DNA from: Winogradskyella wichelsiae
GTDB lineage: Bacteria; Bacteroidota; Bacteroidia; Flavobacteriales; Flavobacteriaceae
Length of the DNA: 64,000 nucleotides
Reading direction: 5' to 3'
NCBI RefSeq assembly: GCF_013403925.1
Contig: NZ_JABFDJ010000004.1
Location: 310,001-374,000, forward strand
How positions within the stretch are numbered: the first letter of the stretch is position 1; every line of letters starts with the position of its first letter. Made by a program: the position numbers and the translations under genes. The notes beneath the pieces are model-generated. The model saw nothing but the letters and a program-made list of their open reading frames with translations. It was not told the origin of the DNA and did no database searches. Shown in pieces: positions 45,382 to 54,776 of this stretch.

Positions 45382-46419
45382 ATGAAACAAATTGCGCCTA
45401 AAATTATTCGTCAAATTTTCGTTTTACTTTTAATTATTCTTTCAGGAAGTTTAATTTTCAGTGAAATGCTACCATATTTGAGCGGTGTTTTAGGCGCAAT
45501 TACCTTTTATATATTGCTTAGAAAACTAATGAAACGTTTAGTTACTGAGTACAATTGGAAGCCTGCACTAGCTGCATTAGCATTAATGATTGGGTCTTTT
45601 ATTATTATTTTAATTCCGCTTTCTGGGTTCGGAATTATGTTGGGCAATAAAATTTCTGATCTAGCAGGCAATAGCGAAAAAGTTATAGATGCTTTTAAAG
45701 AGCAAGTAGGAAGAGTAAAATTTGAAACAGGTATTGACGTTAATTCTCAAATTGATACAGATTCAATAACCACTTGGCTTTCTGAAAGTGTACAAAGCAT
45801 GGCTGGTGATACATTTAACTTATTTATAGCGATAAGTTTAATGTATTTTATGCTCTACTTTATGCTAACAAATAGAAAAGAATTAAGACAATCTCTGCGT
45901 GATTACATTCCTATGAATGCAGATAATATAAGTGAAATTGGATCAGAAATACAAGCCATGGTAAAATCTAACGCTATTGGTATTCCTTTAGTTGCTATAG
46001 CTCAAGGAATTATTGCTTTAATTGGTTTTTTAATATTTGGAGTAGAAGAACCATTCTTTTGGTTTGTTATTGTTACAATTGGCTCTATGATTCCTTTTAT
46101 CGGAACCTTTGTTGGCATAATACCTGTATTTATATTAAGTCTATCTTCAGGTAACACTTTTCAAGCATGGGGAATTTTAATTTACGGAATCGTTGTTGTC
46201 GGCACTACTGATAATATTATTAGATTGTATGTCCTAAGAAAATTAGATGATGTTCACCCTTTAATTACACTTATCGGTGTTATTGTTGGTGTACCGCTTT
46301 TTGGGTTTATTGGATTAATTTTTGGACCACTTTTAGTAAGTATTTTTATGGCTTTGGTTAGAATCTATACTCAAGAATATGGCAAGTCTGTTGATGGTCA
46401 ATCTGAAGAGCAACTATAA
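45382..46419 (+). CDS. AI-2E family transporter
   Basis: This 345-residue inner-membrane protein has about eight segments and the family hallmark C-terminal hairpin VGVPLFGFIGLIFGPLLVSIF, preceded by GSMIPFIGTFVGIIP. The family name comes from the E. coli autoinducer-2 exporter TqsA, but members also move Na+/Li+ or other solutes, so the substrate is undecided. It stands alone, convergent with the PPK2 gene. Confidence 0.88.
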   Translation: MKQIAPKIIRQIFVLLLIILSGSLIFSEMLPYLSGVLGAITFYILLRKLMKRLVTEYNWKPALAALALMIGSFIIILIPLSGFGIMLGNKISDLAGNSEKVIDAFKEQVGRVKFETGIDVNSQIDTDSITTWLSESVQSMAGDTFNLFIAISLMYFMLYFMLTNRKELRQSLRDYIPMNADNISEIGSEIQAMVKSNAIGIPLVAIAQGIIALIGFLIFGVEEPFFWFVIVTIGSMIPFIGTFVGIIPVFILSLSSGNTFQAWGILIYGIVVVGTTDNIIRLYVLRKLDDVHPLITLIGVIVGVPLFGFIGLIFGPLLVSIFMALVRIYTQEYGKSVDGQSEEQL

Positions 46420-46499
46420 TCATCCATAAAAGAAAAAACGACAAGTAAATACTAATGTTTTATCTGTCGTTTCTGAATTCTTTTAGTTTCAAAAAAATA

Positions 46500-47378
46500 T
46501 TATTCACTTTCTAATTGTGCTTTATATACATCAATATTAGATTTTTGACTTTCTGGTAATTCAGGTTCTTTAATATCTGTATATTCTTTTAAGGTATCAT
46601 AAAGAATTTTAGCAACGATATATCGCGCTGTCGGTTTATCATCTGCAGGAAGATTATACCAAGGTGCATGTGGCTTTGATGTTTTATTAATAGCATCTTC
46701 ATAACACTTTTGGTACGTATCCCAATGCTCACGTTCATCCAAATCATCTGGTGAAAATTTCCAGTTTTTACTAGGTTTATTAAGACGTCTTAACAATCTA
46801 TTTTTTTGTTCTTCTTTTGAAAGATTCAAAAAGAATTTAAAAATTATAGTTCCATTATCTGCAATACGTTTTTCAAAGTTATTGATTTGATTGAATCGTT
46901 TCTCCCAAAAAGCTTCATTTACATGTTCAATTGAAGACACATTCGGAATGTTCTCGTACATTAAATATTCTGGATGCACTCTTGTAACTAATACATTTTC
47001 GTAATGTGTTCTATTAAAAATCCCGAATTTCCCTCGTGCAGGTAAGGCTATAATATGCCTCCAAAGATAATCGTGTTTTAATTCTAAATCTGTTGGTTTT
47101 TTAAAACTATGAGCAATAATTCCTCTCACATTAAATTCTTTAAACACCTCACGGATTAGGCTATCTTTACCTGCTGTATCCATTCCTTGGATACAAAATA
47201 AAACAGAATATTTACCATGAGCATACATTTTGTTTTGTATCTCAGCTAAATCTTCACTTACTTTTCTTAATTTCTTTTCAATCTTCTTTTCACTTTCATC
47301 TAAATCATAAGTTGTAGGTAAATCTTCAATCTTAATTTGAGATGAAATTTTGAAATCTTCTATTTTAATATCTTTCAT
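46500..47378 (-). CDS. ppk2: PPK2 family polyphosphate:nucleotide phosphotransferase
   Basis: It uses inorganic polyphosphate to phosphorylate nucleotides. The 292 residues have the PPK2 fold: LRKVSEDLAEIQNKMYAHGKYS, Walker A IQGMDTAGKDSLI near residue 63, the lid PARGKFGIFNRTHYENVLVTRVHPE, and RRLNKPSKNWKFSPDDLDER. This resembles the class III-type group that can take AMP and ADP. It is the last of six tightly spaced minus-strand genes, 12 bases after the response regulator, which links polyphosphate use to that unit. Confidence 0.93.
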   Translation of the reverse strand: MKDIKIEDFKISSQIKIEDLPTTYDLDESEKKIEKKLRKVSEDLAEIQNKMYAHGKYSVLFCIQGMDTAGKDSLIREVFKEFNVRGIIAHSFKKPTDLELKHDYLWRHIIALPARGKFGIFNRTHYENVLVTRVHPEYLMYENIPNVSSIEHVNEAFWEKRFNQINNFEKRIADNGTIIFKFFLNLSKEEQKNRLLRRLNKPSKNWKFSPDDLDEREHWDTYQKCYEDAINKTSKPHAPWYNLPADDKPTARYIVAKILYDTLKEYTDIKEPELPESQKSNIDVYKAQLESE

Positions 47379-47390
47379 AACTGCTAAATT

Positions 47391-48554
47391 CTATTTTGAA
47401 GCAAAGGCTTGAACATCACTTTCACTAACATCATTTCCTCCTAAAATGATTAAACGTTCTATTACATTACGTAACTCACGAATATTACCTGTCCAATCGT
47501 AATTTTGAAGTAATTTTATGGCTTTATCAGAAAATGTTTTTTTAATGTTTCCGTGTTCTTTCGAAATTTTTTCAGCGAAATAATTAATTAGAAGAGGAAT
47601 GTCCTCTCTTCTCTCATTTAAAGAAGGAACTTCAATTAAAATCACTGCTAACCTGTGGTACAAATCTTCTCTAAAATTACCTTCTTCAATTTCCTTTTTA
47701 AGATTTTTATTAGTGGCTGCTACAACTCTAACATTAACTTTAATGTCTTTATCGCTCCCAACACGCTGTATCCGACTTTCTTGTAATGCTCGTAAAACCT
47801 TGGCTTGAGCAGATAAACTCATATCACCAATTTCATCTAAAAATATAGTTCCACCATTAGCTGCTTCAAATTTACCAGCTCTATCTTTTGCTGCTGATGT
47901 AAATGCTCCTTTTACATGACCGAATAATTCACTTTCTATTAGTTCACTTGGTATTGCAGCACAATTCACTTCAATCATTGCTCCTTTAGAGCGATCGCTT
48001 TTTTGATGTAACCAGTGCGCTACAAGTTCCTTACCTGTTCCATTTGGACCTGTAATTAAAACACGTGCGTCTGTTGGTGCAACTTTATCGATCATATCTT
48101 TAATACGAGCTATGTTATCGCTCTCACCGATCATCTCATAATTTTTACTGACTTTTTTCTTCAGCATTTTATTTTCTACTACGAGCTCTTTTCTATCTAA
48201 TGCAATACGTACAGTATTTAGAAGTCTATTAAGATCTGGTGGTTTAGAAATATAATCAAAAGCACCTAAGCGCATTGTGTTTACAGCGGTATCTAGATCG
48301 CCGTGGCCAGAGATCATAACCATTGGAATTTCTGGTTTAATTTTTTTTGCCGCCTCCAATACTTCAACACCATCCATTTTTGGCATTTTTATATCACAAA
48401 GCACCAAATCGTAATCGTTATTTTTTATTTTTTCAATTCCCACTAATCCATCTTCAGCTTCTTCAACCTGATAGGTATCGTTTTCTTCTGATAAAATTTT
48501 AACTAATACACGACGGATAGCCGCTTCGTCTTCAATAATTAATATTTTAGGCAT
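47391..48554 (-). CDS. NtrC-type sigma-54 response regulator without DNA-binding domain
   Basis: The receiver domain (residues 1-120) has phospho-acceptor Asp54 (LVLCDIKMP) and Lys104 (YISKPP). The AAA+ domain has Walker A GPNGTGKE, Walker B GGTIFLDEIGDM, and the sigma-54 contact loop in the form GAFTSA (residues 216-221) instead of GAFTGA. The protein ends at residue 387, about 25 residues after the arginine-finger/sensor-II region (WTGNIRELRNVIERL), so the usual Fis-type HTH is missing. No histidine kinase is nearby. The gene starts 2 bases after the DUF6268 gene. Confidence 0.93.
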   Translation of the reverse strand: MPKILIIEDEAAIRRVLVKILSEENDTYQVEEAEDGLVGIEKIKNNDYDLVLCDIKMPKMDGVEVLEAAKKIKPEIPMVMISGHGDLDTAVNTMRLGAFDYISKPPDLNRLLNTVRIALDRKELVVENKMLKKKVSKNYEMIGESDNIARIKDMIDKVAPTDARVLITGPNGTGKELVAHWLHQKSDRSKGAMIEVNCAAIPSELIESELFGHVKGAFTSAAKDRAGKFEAANGGTIFLDEIGDMSLSAQAKVLRALQESRIQRVGSDKDIKVNVRVVAATNKNLKKEIEEGNFREDLYHRLAVILIEVPSLNERREDIPLLINYFAEKISKEHGNIKKTFSDKAIKLLQNYDWTGNIRELRNVIERLIILGGNDVSESDVQAFASK

Positions 48555-48556
48555 AC

Positions 48557-49441
48557 TTATATTTTAAATTTTAATCCAGTTCTTAAATAGTAAGAGTTTA
48601 AATCATCTAATTGAAAAACTTCATCTCTATCGTTATTTCTCAATATATTCTTAAATCTAACAGTATAGCCACTATAAACATAAAGTACTATATGGTCTGT
48701 AATACAATATTCATATCCTAAACCAGCTACTGCTACAGACATTGATATATGGTCTACTTGTTCACCGTTAACATCTAATGGTCGTTGTAAATTTGCCATA
48801 TACCCATCTAAACCAACAAAAACTTGTGCCATATTTTGTTCATTGAAATAGTATTTTAAATTAGATTTTGGAACACCTGCACTAAAAGACCAATAGTCAT
48901 TAACGCGTCTGTAATAACTTATAAAGGGTAATGGATATGGAATTCCTGCTGTAGAATTGTAAGTTATACCCAATATTAAACGGTAAGGTTTCTCTGCAGA
49001 TTCATCATCTGTTCTATCATTTATGGTATAGATACCACCGTTGAGAAATAAATCGTCTCCTGTAACCTTGTCTGTTAATGTTGAAGCGATACGTGGATTA
49101 AATTTAATTCCATACCTCCAATGTTCACTAGTTTTAAATGTATAAGCGATATTTAAATCAATAATATTTAGGCTTTCAAATAAAGAATTATCAAAGGGAT
49201 AATCCTCTTCTAGATTTAAAATTACACGGTTGTATTCTGCTCCAATAACTAAATAACTATCATTTTTAAATTCTATTGGGTAATTTACTAAAGCCCTGAG
49301 TCTTGTATATTGATCACTTGATTTACTTTTAGGAATAAAAGAATATTCTAATCTTGCTAAATCAGTAAGCTGACCTATTGCTAGTTGTGAAAAACTCAAG
49401 GTTAATAAAATAATTAGAAACTTATAAGACTTCATTGCCAT
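48557..49441 (-). CDS. DUF6268 family outer-membrane beta-barrel protein
   Basis: The ATG at 49441 (or 49435) gives a signal peptide ending FSQLAIGQ, and about 295 residues. The mature part is a repeated beta-hairpin pattern (YRLILGITYNSTAG, YWSFSAGVPKSNL, VLYVYSGYTVRFKN) with the aromatic C-terminal strand YYLRTGLKFKI expected of an outer-membrane barrel. It matches DUF6268. It ends 2 bases before the response regulator and begins 22 bases after the MscS gene, in the six-gene operon. A pore or envelope-sensing role is inference. Confidence 0.82.
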   Translation of the reverse strand: MAMKSYKFLIILLTLSFSQLAIGQLTDLARLEYSFIPKSKSSDQYTRLRALVNYPIEFKNDSYLVIGAEYNRVILNLEEDYPFDNSLFESLNIIDLNIAYTFKTSEHWRYGIKFNPRIASTLTDKVTGDDLFLNGGIYTINDRTDDESAEKPYRLILGITYNSTAGIPYPLPFISYYRRVNDYWSFSAGVPKSNLKYYFNEQNMAQVFVGLDGYMANLQRPLDVNGEQVDHISMSVAVAGLGYEYCITDHIVLYVYSGYTVRFKNILRNNDRDEVFQLDDLNSYYLRTGLKFKI

Positions 49442-49463
49442 TAATTTATTTATTTGTTTGTTT

Positions 49464-50339
49464 TTATATTGATTTATTACCAATAATATGAATATCTCTT
49501 TGAGGGAAAGGAATCGCAATATTATTTTCTCTAAATAGCCGATCAATTTCAAAACGGATATCACTTTTAGGATGTTGTGCCGTAAAACTATCTCCTAATG
49601 TAAATACTAGTTTAAAATCTAAAGAACTATCTCCAAAGTTTGTAAAAACCACTGTTGGTGGGGGACTTGGTAAAACTTTATCATGAGCACTTGCTGCTTG
49701 CAACAATAACTGCTTAACCAATTGCACATCGCTACCATACGCAACTCCTACTTCTACATTTTCTCTTGTAGTAGATCCATTTTGAGTCCAATTATAGAGC
49801 GAGTTGGTTAAATAAAGATGATTCGGTATTATTAGTACTTTATTATCTACTGTTACCGCTCTTGTAGTTCTTAATTTTATTTCTACAACTCTACCAACCT
49901 TACCTTCAATTTCTATAATATCATCTACATGAACAGACTGATCTATTAAGATAAAAACTCCAGAAATAATATCTTGAAATAATGTTTCTAATGCTAACCC
50001 TATCCCTATTAATAATGCCGCAGATGCAGCAAAAACAGCTGTTACATTTACACCAACACTACTTAATGTTATAAAGAGAATTATTACATATATTAACCAA
50101 CGAAAATAACCGTAAACGACATTAAACTTTCCTTTGTTCTCATTAGGAAGGTTTCTTGTAATGATTTTAAGAACAATTCGTAAAACAATTGTAGTGATAA
50201 AAATAGCAGTGATAACGATGATAACATCAAGTATTGAAATACTTATGTTTTCACCAATAGTCATATTCTGATTGAGAAAATACTTAGTAGATTCCCAGGC
50301 ACTACTCTCAGTTCCGATATTTTCTAAATCTTGAATCAT
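49464..50339 (-). CDS. MscS-family mechanosensitive ion channel
   Basis: This 291-residue inner-membrane protein opens under membrane tension to release solutes. It has three to four N-terminal helices, a pore-lining helix GVNVTAVFAASAALLIGIGLALET of the Ala/Gly-rich MscS type, the beta domain (IIEIEGKVGRVVEIKLRTTR, VLIIPNHLYLTNSLYNW) and an alpha/beta C-terminus ending RDIHIIGNKSI. It sits between the ABC permease (3 bases upstream) and the DUF6268 gene. Confidence 0.93.
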   Translation of the reverse strand: MIQDLENIGTESSAWESTKYFLNQNMTIGENISISILDVIIVITAIFITTIVLRIVLKIITRNLPNENKGKFNVVYGYFRWLIYVIILFITLSSVGVNVTAVFAASAALLIGIGLALETLFQDIISGVFILIDQSVHVDDIIEIEGKVGRVVEIKLRTTRAVTVDNKVLIIPNHLYLTNSLYNWTQNGSTTRENVEVGVAYGSDVQLVKQLLLQAASAHDKVLPSPPPTVVFTNFGDSSLDFKLVFTLGDSFTAQHPKSDIRFEIDRLFRENNIAIPFPQRDIHIIGNKSI

Positions 50340-50342
50340 CGA

Positions 50343-51656
50343 TTAATATTTTAACCATTTAAAAAGTTCTTTGTATGTTGGTTTTTTACCATACATTAAA
50401 ATTCCTACTCTATAAATTTTAGCTGCAAACCAAACTGCAAAAACAAATGTTCCTATTAATAGGAGTAGAGATAATCCTTGCTGCCAAAGTGGTACACCAA
50501 AAGGAATACGCATTAACATTACTACAGGAGATGTTAATGGTATAAAAGAAAACACCGTTGAAACCGTACCATGAGGATCTTCAATTACCGTAAATACACC
50601 AACATAAACAGCTAACATTAAAGGCATTAATATAGGTAACATAAATTGTTGTGTATCCGTTTCGTTATCTACAGCTGCCCCAATAGCCGCATAAAGTGAG
50701 CTATATAATAAGTAACCACCAATGAAGAAAAAGAGAAAAGCAATAATTAAATTTAACAATGGCAAATTACTTATTGCAGTAATTAAGTTTTCTGCCATAA
50801 CCTGTGGGTCACCAGCTTGCATAGCTTGATTAACCATTTCTTGCTGTGGAGACTGTACTTGTGCTAAATCTATACCAAAAATAGCCGATACAATAAACAT
50901 TAAAACCCCACCTAAAATAACCCAAATAATGAATTGTGTAATTCCTGCTAATGACGTCCCTATAATTTTCCCCATCATTAATTGAATAGGTTTTACAGAC
51001 GAAATGATAACTTCTATAATTCGACTTGTTTTTTCTTCAATAACGCTACGCATAATCATGTTACCATAAATAATGATGAACATAAAAAGCAAATAACCGG
51101 CAGCTCCACCAAATGCTAACTTTACAACATTGTCTATTTTAGAACTTTTTTGTCCGTCAAAACTTTCTTGTGCAATATCAATATTTGTCTGAGAGGCTTC
51201 TATTTGTGCCATAGAAACTCCGTCTAATTCAAGTTTCTTTTCTTTCAATCTTTTTTCTATACGTTGTTCTATACCAGATATGATACTTAGAGAAGGAGAG
51301 TCTTCTGAATAAAACTTTACATGCCCCTCAATATCATCAAGCGAATTCGCTTTAGAAACATATAATAAACCATAATCTTCTTTTTCTTTTACTAATACAA
51401 TCGCATCTTCTAAACTTAAGCCATTTAGGTTAGTGTAATTAGTATTTTCTGTATCTTGAAATACATCTTCTAAATAACCTGTTTCATCTAAAACAGAAAT
51501 AGTACGATGTTTATCATTATTTAATTGAGATAAATAAGCCACAACTGCAATAAGCGCAATCATTATTAATGGACTTAAAAACGTCATTACAATAAATGAT
51601 TTGTTTTTCACTTTTGTAAAATACTCACGTTTTATGATTAGAGGTAAGTGATTCAT
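50343..51656 (-). CDS. ABC-2 family permease (NatB-like)
   Basis: This 437-residue permease starts with a typical IIKREYFTKVKNKSFIVMTFLSPLIM helix, has a large periplasmic loop (residues about 40-180), then VIEEKTSRIIEVIISSVKPIQLMMGKIIG, the ABC-2 coupling region, and five or more C-terminal helices. It resembles NatB-type sodium exporter permeases in layout, but the substrate is unknown. It follows its ATPase by 3 bases in the six-gene operon. Confidence 0.92.
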   Translation of the reverse strand: MNHLPLIIKREYFTKVKNKSFIVMTFLSPLIMIALIAVVAYLSQLNNDKHRTISVLDETGYLEDVFQDTENTNYTNLNGLSLEDAIVLVKEKEDYGLLYVSKANSLDDIEGHVKFYSEDSPSLSIISGIEQRIEKRLKEKKLELDGVSMAQIEASQTNIDIAQESFDGQKSSKIDNVVKLAFGGAAGYLLFMFIIIYGNMIMRSVIEEKTSRIIEVIISSVKPIQLMMGKIIGTSLAGITQFIIWVILGGVLMFIVSAIFGIDLAQVQSPQQEMVNQAMQAGDPQVMAENLITAISNLPLLNLIIAFLFFFIGGYLLYSSLYAAIGAAVDNETDTQQFMLPILMPLMLAVYVGVFTVIEDPHGTVSTVFSFIPLTSPVVMLMRIPFGVPLWQQGLSLLLLIGTFVFAVWFAAKIYRVGILMYGKKPTYKELFKWLKY

Positions 51657-51659
51657 TAT

Positions 51660-52586
51660 TTAGTTGTTTTTTACAGTTTGAATAAAAATATCGCTTGCTG
51701 AAGGAATAACTTCTACAAAATGATTAACCTGAGCTTTTGAGGTTAAGAATGACAACAAGTCATTAGGCGATGTTTGTTCATTTGTTTTAATATTCAACTT
51801 AATATCATCATTTAAATTTTTAAAAGTTGCTGGTAGCACTTCAAATTTAGCTTGAATTTCAGAAAACACTTTTTCCTTATCTAGGGATTCCAATCCTATT
51901 TCAAAAGTATTTGTTTTATACTGGCGCTTAATATCATTCAACTTTCCATCTAAAACTTTATTAGATTGATGAATTAATGCTATATGATCACAGAGCTCCT
52001 CAACAGATTCCATTCTGTGTGTAGAAAAAATGACAGTTGCTCCTTCATCTCGTAATTGTAAAATTTCGTCTTTAATTAAATTGGCATTTATAGGATCGAA
52101 ACCAGAAAAGGGTTCATCAAAAATCAATAATTTAGGTTGATGAAGAACCGTTACAATAAACTGTATTTTTTGGGCTTGACCTTTACTTAACTCTTGAATT
52201 TTTTTATTCCACCAATCCCCAATTTCTAATTTGTCAAACCAATATTTTAATCTTGTTTTGGCTTCAGATTTTGAAAGTCCTTTTAACTGCGCTAAATACA
52301 AACATTGCTCACCTACTTTCATAGATTTGTACAATCCGCGTTCTTCTGGCAAATAGCCAATATCTCTAACGTGCTCCGCTGTTAAGGGCTGACCGTCTAA
52401 CATAACGTTACCATCGTCTGGCATTGTAATTTGATTTATAATGCGAATTAAAGTGGTTTTACCTGCGCCATTAGGGCCTAGTAAACCAAAGATGCTACCT
52501 TTTGGCACAGCTATAGATACTTCATTTAGTGCTTTAAAATTTCCGTAGCTCTTAGAAACAGAATTAGCAACTAATAAGTCATTCAT
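51660..52586 (-). CDS. ABC transporter ATP-binding protein (NatA-like)
   Basis: This 308-residue ATPase is first in the six-gene operon. Motifs are Walker A GPNGAGKTT near residue 37, signature ELSKGQAQKIQFIVT, Walker B LLIFDEPFSGFDPIN and switch His in FSTHRMESV. A C-terminal extension of about 80 residues (DKEKVFSEIQAKFEVLPATF) is typical of NatA-like ATPases. A weak -7-like TATATTTA lies 34 bases upstream. The exported substrate cannot be told. Confidence 0.92.
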   Translation of the reverse strand: MNDLLVANSVSKSYGNFKALNEVSIAVPKGSIFGLLGPNGAGKTTLIRIINQITMPDDGNVMLDGQPLTAEHVRDIGYLPEERGLYKSMKVGEQCLYLAQLKGLSKSEAKTRLKYWFDKLEIGDWWNKKIQELSKGQAQKIQFIVTVLHQPKLLIFDEPFSGFDPINANLIKDEILQLRDEGATVIFSTHRMESVEELCDHIALIHQSNKVLDGKLNDIKRQYKTNTFEIGLESLDKEKVFSEIQAKFEVLPATFKNLNDDIKLNIKTNEQTSPNDLLSFLTSKAQVNHFVEVIPSASDIFIQTVKNN

Positions 52587-52889
52587 ATTAATCTTAATTT
52601 TAAGGATATGGTTAGTATGTAAATATATTAAATGTTAGAGTTTTTAAAATAACAATGCGCTACTATTTCTGTAAATAAAAAATATTTCTTTAACTCGTAT
52701 GAGAAATTCATATCACATTAAAAATAAACACAAGTAAAGACTGTTAGCTTTAAAACTCAATTTGGTAGAAAAACAAAACCCACCCTTATGGTTAGATAAG
52801 GATGGGAAAAAATTGCTATGAAAAAGAAAAATTACCGCTAATAAATTAGCGATAAATCAAATATACTAATTTTTATTCAATAGAAACGT
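52587..52889. other. Intergenic stretch between the ABC operon and dnaJ
   Basis: About 300 bases contain the dnaJ terminator (52769-52806) and presumably the promoter of the six-gene operon. I see no ORF or other structure. Confidence 0.6.
52769..52806 (-). terminator. Terminator after dnaJ
   Basis: On the minus strand, CCCATCCTTAT pairs with ATAAGGGTGGG (10 of 11 positions) around a 6-base loop, followed by a T-rich tract (TTTTGTTTTT). It lies 84 bases beyond the dnaJ stop. Confidence 0.8.
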
Positions 52890-54020
52890 TTATGAAAACA
52901 TATCTTTTACCTTTTCAAAAAAAGATTTATCAGAACTTTCTGGCTTAGGCACAAAATGTTCATCATCTTTCATACTTTCAAAAAATGCTTTTTGTTTCTT
53001 ATTTAAGGTCTTTGGAGTCCAAACATTTACATGAACTAATAGATCTCCTGTACCATAACCGTTAATGCTAGGTATACCTTTACCTCTCAATCTTAGAATC
53101 TTACCTGATTGTACACCTGGCTCTATCTTAATTCTAACTTTACCTGTAACAGTATCTATCTCTTTTGAGTTTCCTAAAACGGCATCTGGTAGACTGACAT
53201 ACATATCATAGTGTAAGTTATCACCTTCACGTTTAAGTGTTGGATGATCTTCTTCCTGAATAGCAACTAATAAGTCTCCTGCAATACCATTTCCTGGTGC
53301 ATCGTTACCTTTTCCTGTAACCTTAAGTTGCATTCCATCTACAACACCTGCTGGTATTTTAACGGTAACCGTCTCGTCTGAAGCCACTAAACCATGGGCA
53401 TCAGCATCTGCTGGTTTTTTATCAATAGATTGTCCTGCGCCACCACAAGTTGGGCATGCAGAAGCTGTTTGCATTCTACCTAAAATAGTATTGGTAACTC
53501 TTGTTACTTGACCAGCACCACCACAAGTGCTGCATGTTTTGTAGGTTGTACCAGGTGCTTGTATTTTACGTTTTACTTTAATCTTTTTCTCTACGCCATT
53601 AGCGACATCTTCTAAAGATAATGTAACACGGATTCGTAAGTTACTACCTTTAACAACACGCTGTCTGCTACCTCCGCCGCCAAAGCCACTAAATCCGCCT
53701 CCGCCGCCAAAGCCGCCGCCGCCAAAAATATCACCAAATTGACTGAAGATGTCATCCATATTCATGCCACCTCCATTGAAGCCGCCGCCTCCGCTGCCAT
53801 CAAAGGCTTGGTGCCCAAATTGGTCGTAACGTGCTTTTTTATCAGCATTACTTAATATCTCATAAGCTTCTGCTGCTTTTTTAAACTTCTCTTCTGCTTC
53901 TGTATCATCTGGATTTTTATCGGGATGATATTTCAATGCCATTTTACGATAAGCCTTTTTTATCTCGGCATCAGATGCTCCTTTACTTATTCCTAATATT
54001 TCGTAATAATCTTCTTTCAT
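52890..54020 (-). CDS. dnaJ: Chaperone DnaJ with reduced zinc region
   Basis: This co-chaperone stimulates DnaK ATPase and delivers substrates. The 376 residues have a J domain with HPD at 32-34, a long Gly/Phe linker (75-118), two C-terminal beta domains, and only two CxxCxGxG motifs (Cys163/166 and Cys189/192) where the E. coli protein has four. By alignment, the remaining pair corresponds to the inner motifs (zinc site II). The ATG at 54020 is right; one more in-frame TTG precedes it. It is 53 bases after grpE. Confidence 0.96.
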   Translation of the reverse strand: MKEDYYEILGISKGASDAEIKKAYRKMALKYHPDKNPDDTEAEEKFKKAAEAYEILSNADKKARYDQFGHQAFDGSGGGGFNGGGMNMDDIFSQFGDIFGGGGFGGGGGFSGFGGGGSRQRVVKGSNLRIRVTLSLEDVANGVEKKIKVKRKIQAPGTTYKTCSTCGGAGQVTRVTNTILGRMQTASACPTCGGAGQSIDKKPADADAHGLVASDETVTVKIPAGVVDGMQLKVTGKGNDAPGNGIAGDLLVAIQEEDHPTLKREGDNLHYDMYVSLPDAVLGNSKEIDTVTGKVRIKIEPGVQSGKILRLRGKGIPSINGYGTGDLLVHVNVWTPKTLNKKQKAFFESMKDDEHFVPKPESSDKSFFEKVKDMFS

Positions 54021-54073
54021 CAACTAATTTATTCGTGATATTTTGCAGAAACTCGCAAACTTGTAATTAACTT

Positions 54074-54628
54074 TTATTGTCCGATAACCACTTTTGGAAA
54101 ACGGATTATTTTGTCACCCAATTTATAACCGTGTTCTACAACATCAATAATTTTTCCTTTTAAATCTTCCGATGGTGCAGGAATCTGAGTGATCGCTTCA
54201 TGAATATCTGCGTTAAAAACGTCTCCTTGTCTTACTTCTAGTTTAGATAGCCCTTTTTGTTCTAAAGTATTTACTAACTTATTATAAATTAATAAAACAC
54301 CTTTTCTTAACTCTTCTGCTTCTTTGTCATCTTCAATATGCGATAAAGCACGTTCAAAATCATCAAGTACAGGAAGCATAGCAACTACAACATCCTTACT
54401 CGCTGTTTTAAATAATTCAATGCGTTCTTTAGTTGTTCGTTTTTTATAGTTTTCAAACTCAGCAAACAATCGCATAAATTTATCTTTCTCAGCAACTAAC
54501 TGATCTTGCATTTGTTCTTCTGGAGATTTAACAACTTCTTGCTCTTCTACACCTGCTTCTGCCGTAGTAGAAGTTTGATCCTCAATATTAGGATCTTCTA
54601 CATTTGTATTTTTATCTTTTTTACTCAT
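54074..54628 (-). CDS. grpE: Nucleotide exchange factor GrpE
   Basis: It releases ADP from DnaK in the heat-shock chaperone cycle. With the ATG at 54628 (MSKKDKNTNVED) it is 184 residues; a TTG eight codons upstream is less likely. An acidic N-terminal tail and long coiled coil (KFMRLFAEFENYKKRTTKERIELF) precede the C-terminal beta domain (VFNADIHEAITQIPAPS, DVVEHGYKLGDKIIRFPKVVIGQ). It forms an operon with dnaJ. Confidence 0.96.
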   Translation of the reverse strand: MSKKDKNTNVEDPNIEDQTSTTAEAGVEEQEVVKSPEEQMQDQLVAEKDKFMRLFAEFENYKKRTTKERIELFKTASKDVVVAMLPVLDDFERALSHIEDDKEAEELRKGVLLIYNKLVNTLEQKGLSKLEVRQGDVFNADIHEAITQIPAPSEDLKGKIIDVVEHGYKLGDKIIRFPKVVIGQ

Positions 54629-54661
54629 TTTGAGTTCTTTTTTTGCTTTCAATTATATTGA

Positions 54662-54669
54662 CAAAAGTA
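54662..54669 (-). promoter_or_regulatory. -7 box upstream of grpE
   Basis: TACTTTTG on the minus strand, 33 bases before the chosen ATG at 54628. No CIRCE-like inverted repeat is visible nearby. Confidence 0.5.
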
Positions 54670-54776
54670 CTGCCATTATTATAAAAATGTCAAAATGTCA
54701 TTAACATTTTTTTCTACAGTCTAAGTCTCCTATTTCTTATCTTCGTATTTTTAAACCAAACCATAAAAACTCAAAT

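Noticed and set aside
46436..46472. Hairpin AAACGACA/TGTCGTTT between the AI-2E and PPK2 genes
   Set aside because: An 8-bp stem with a 21-base loop and no T tract is too weak to call a terminator.
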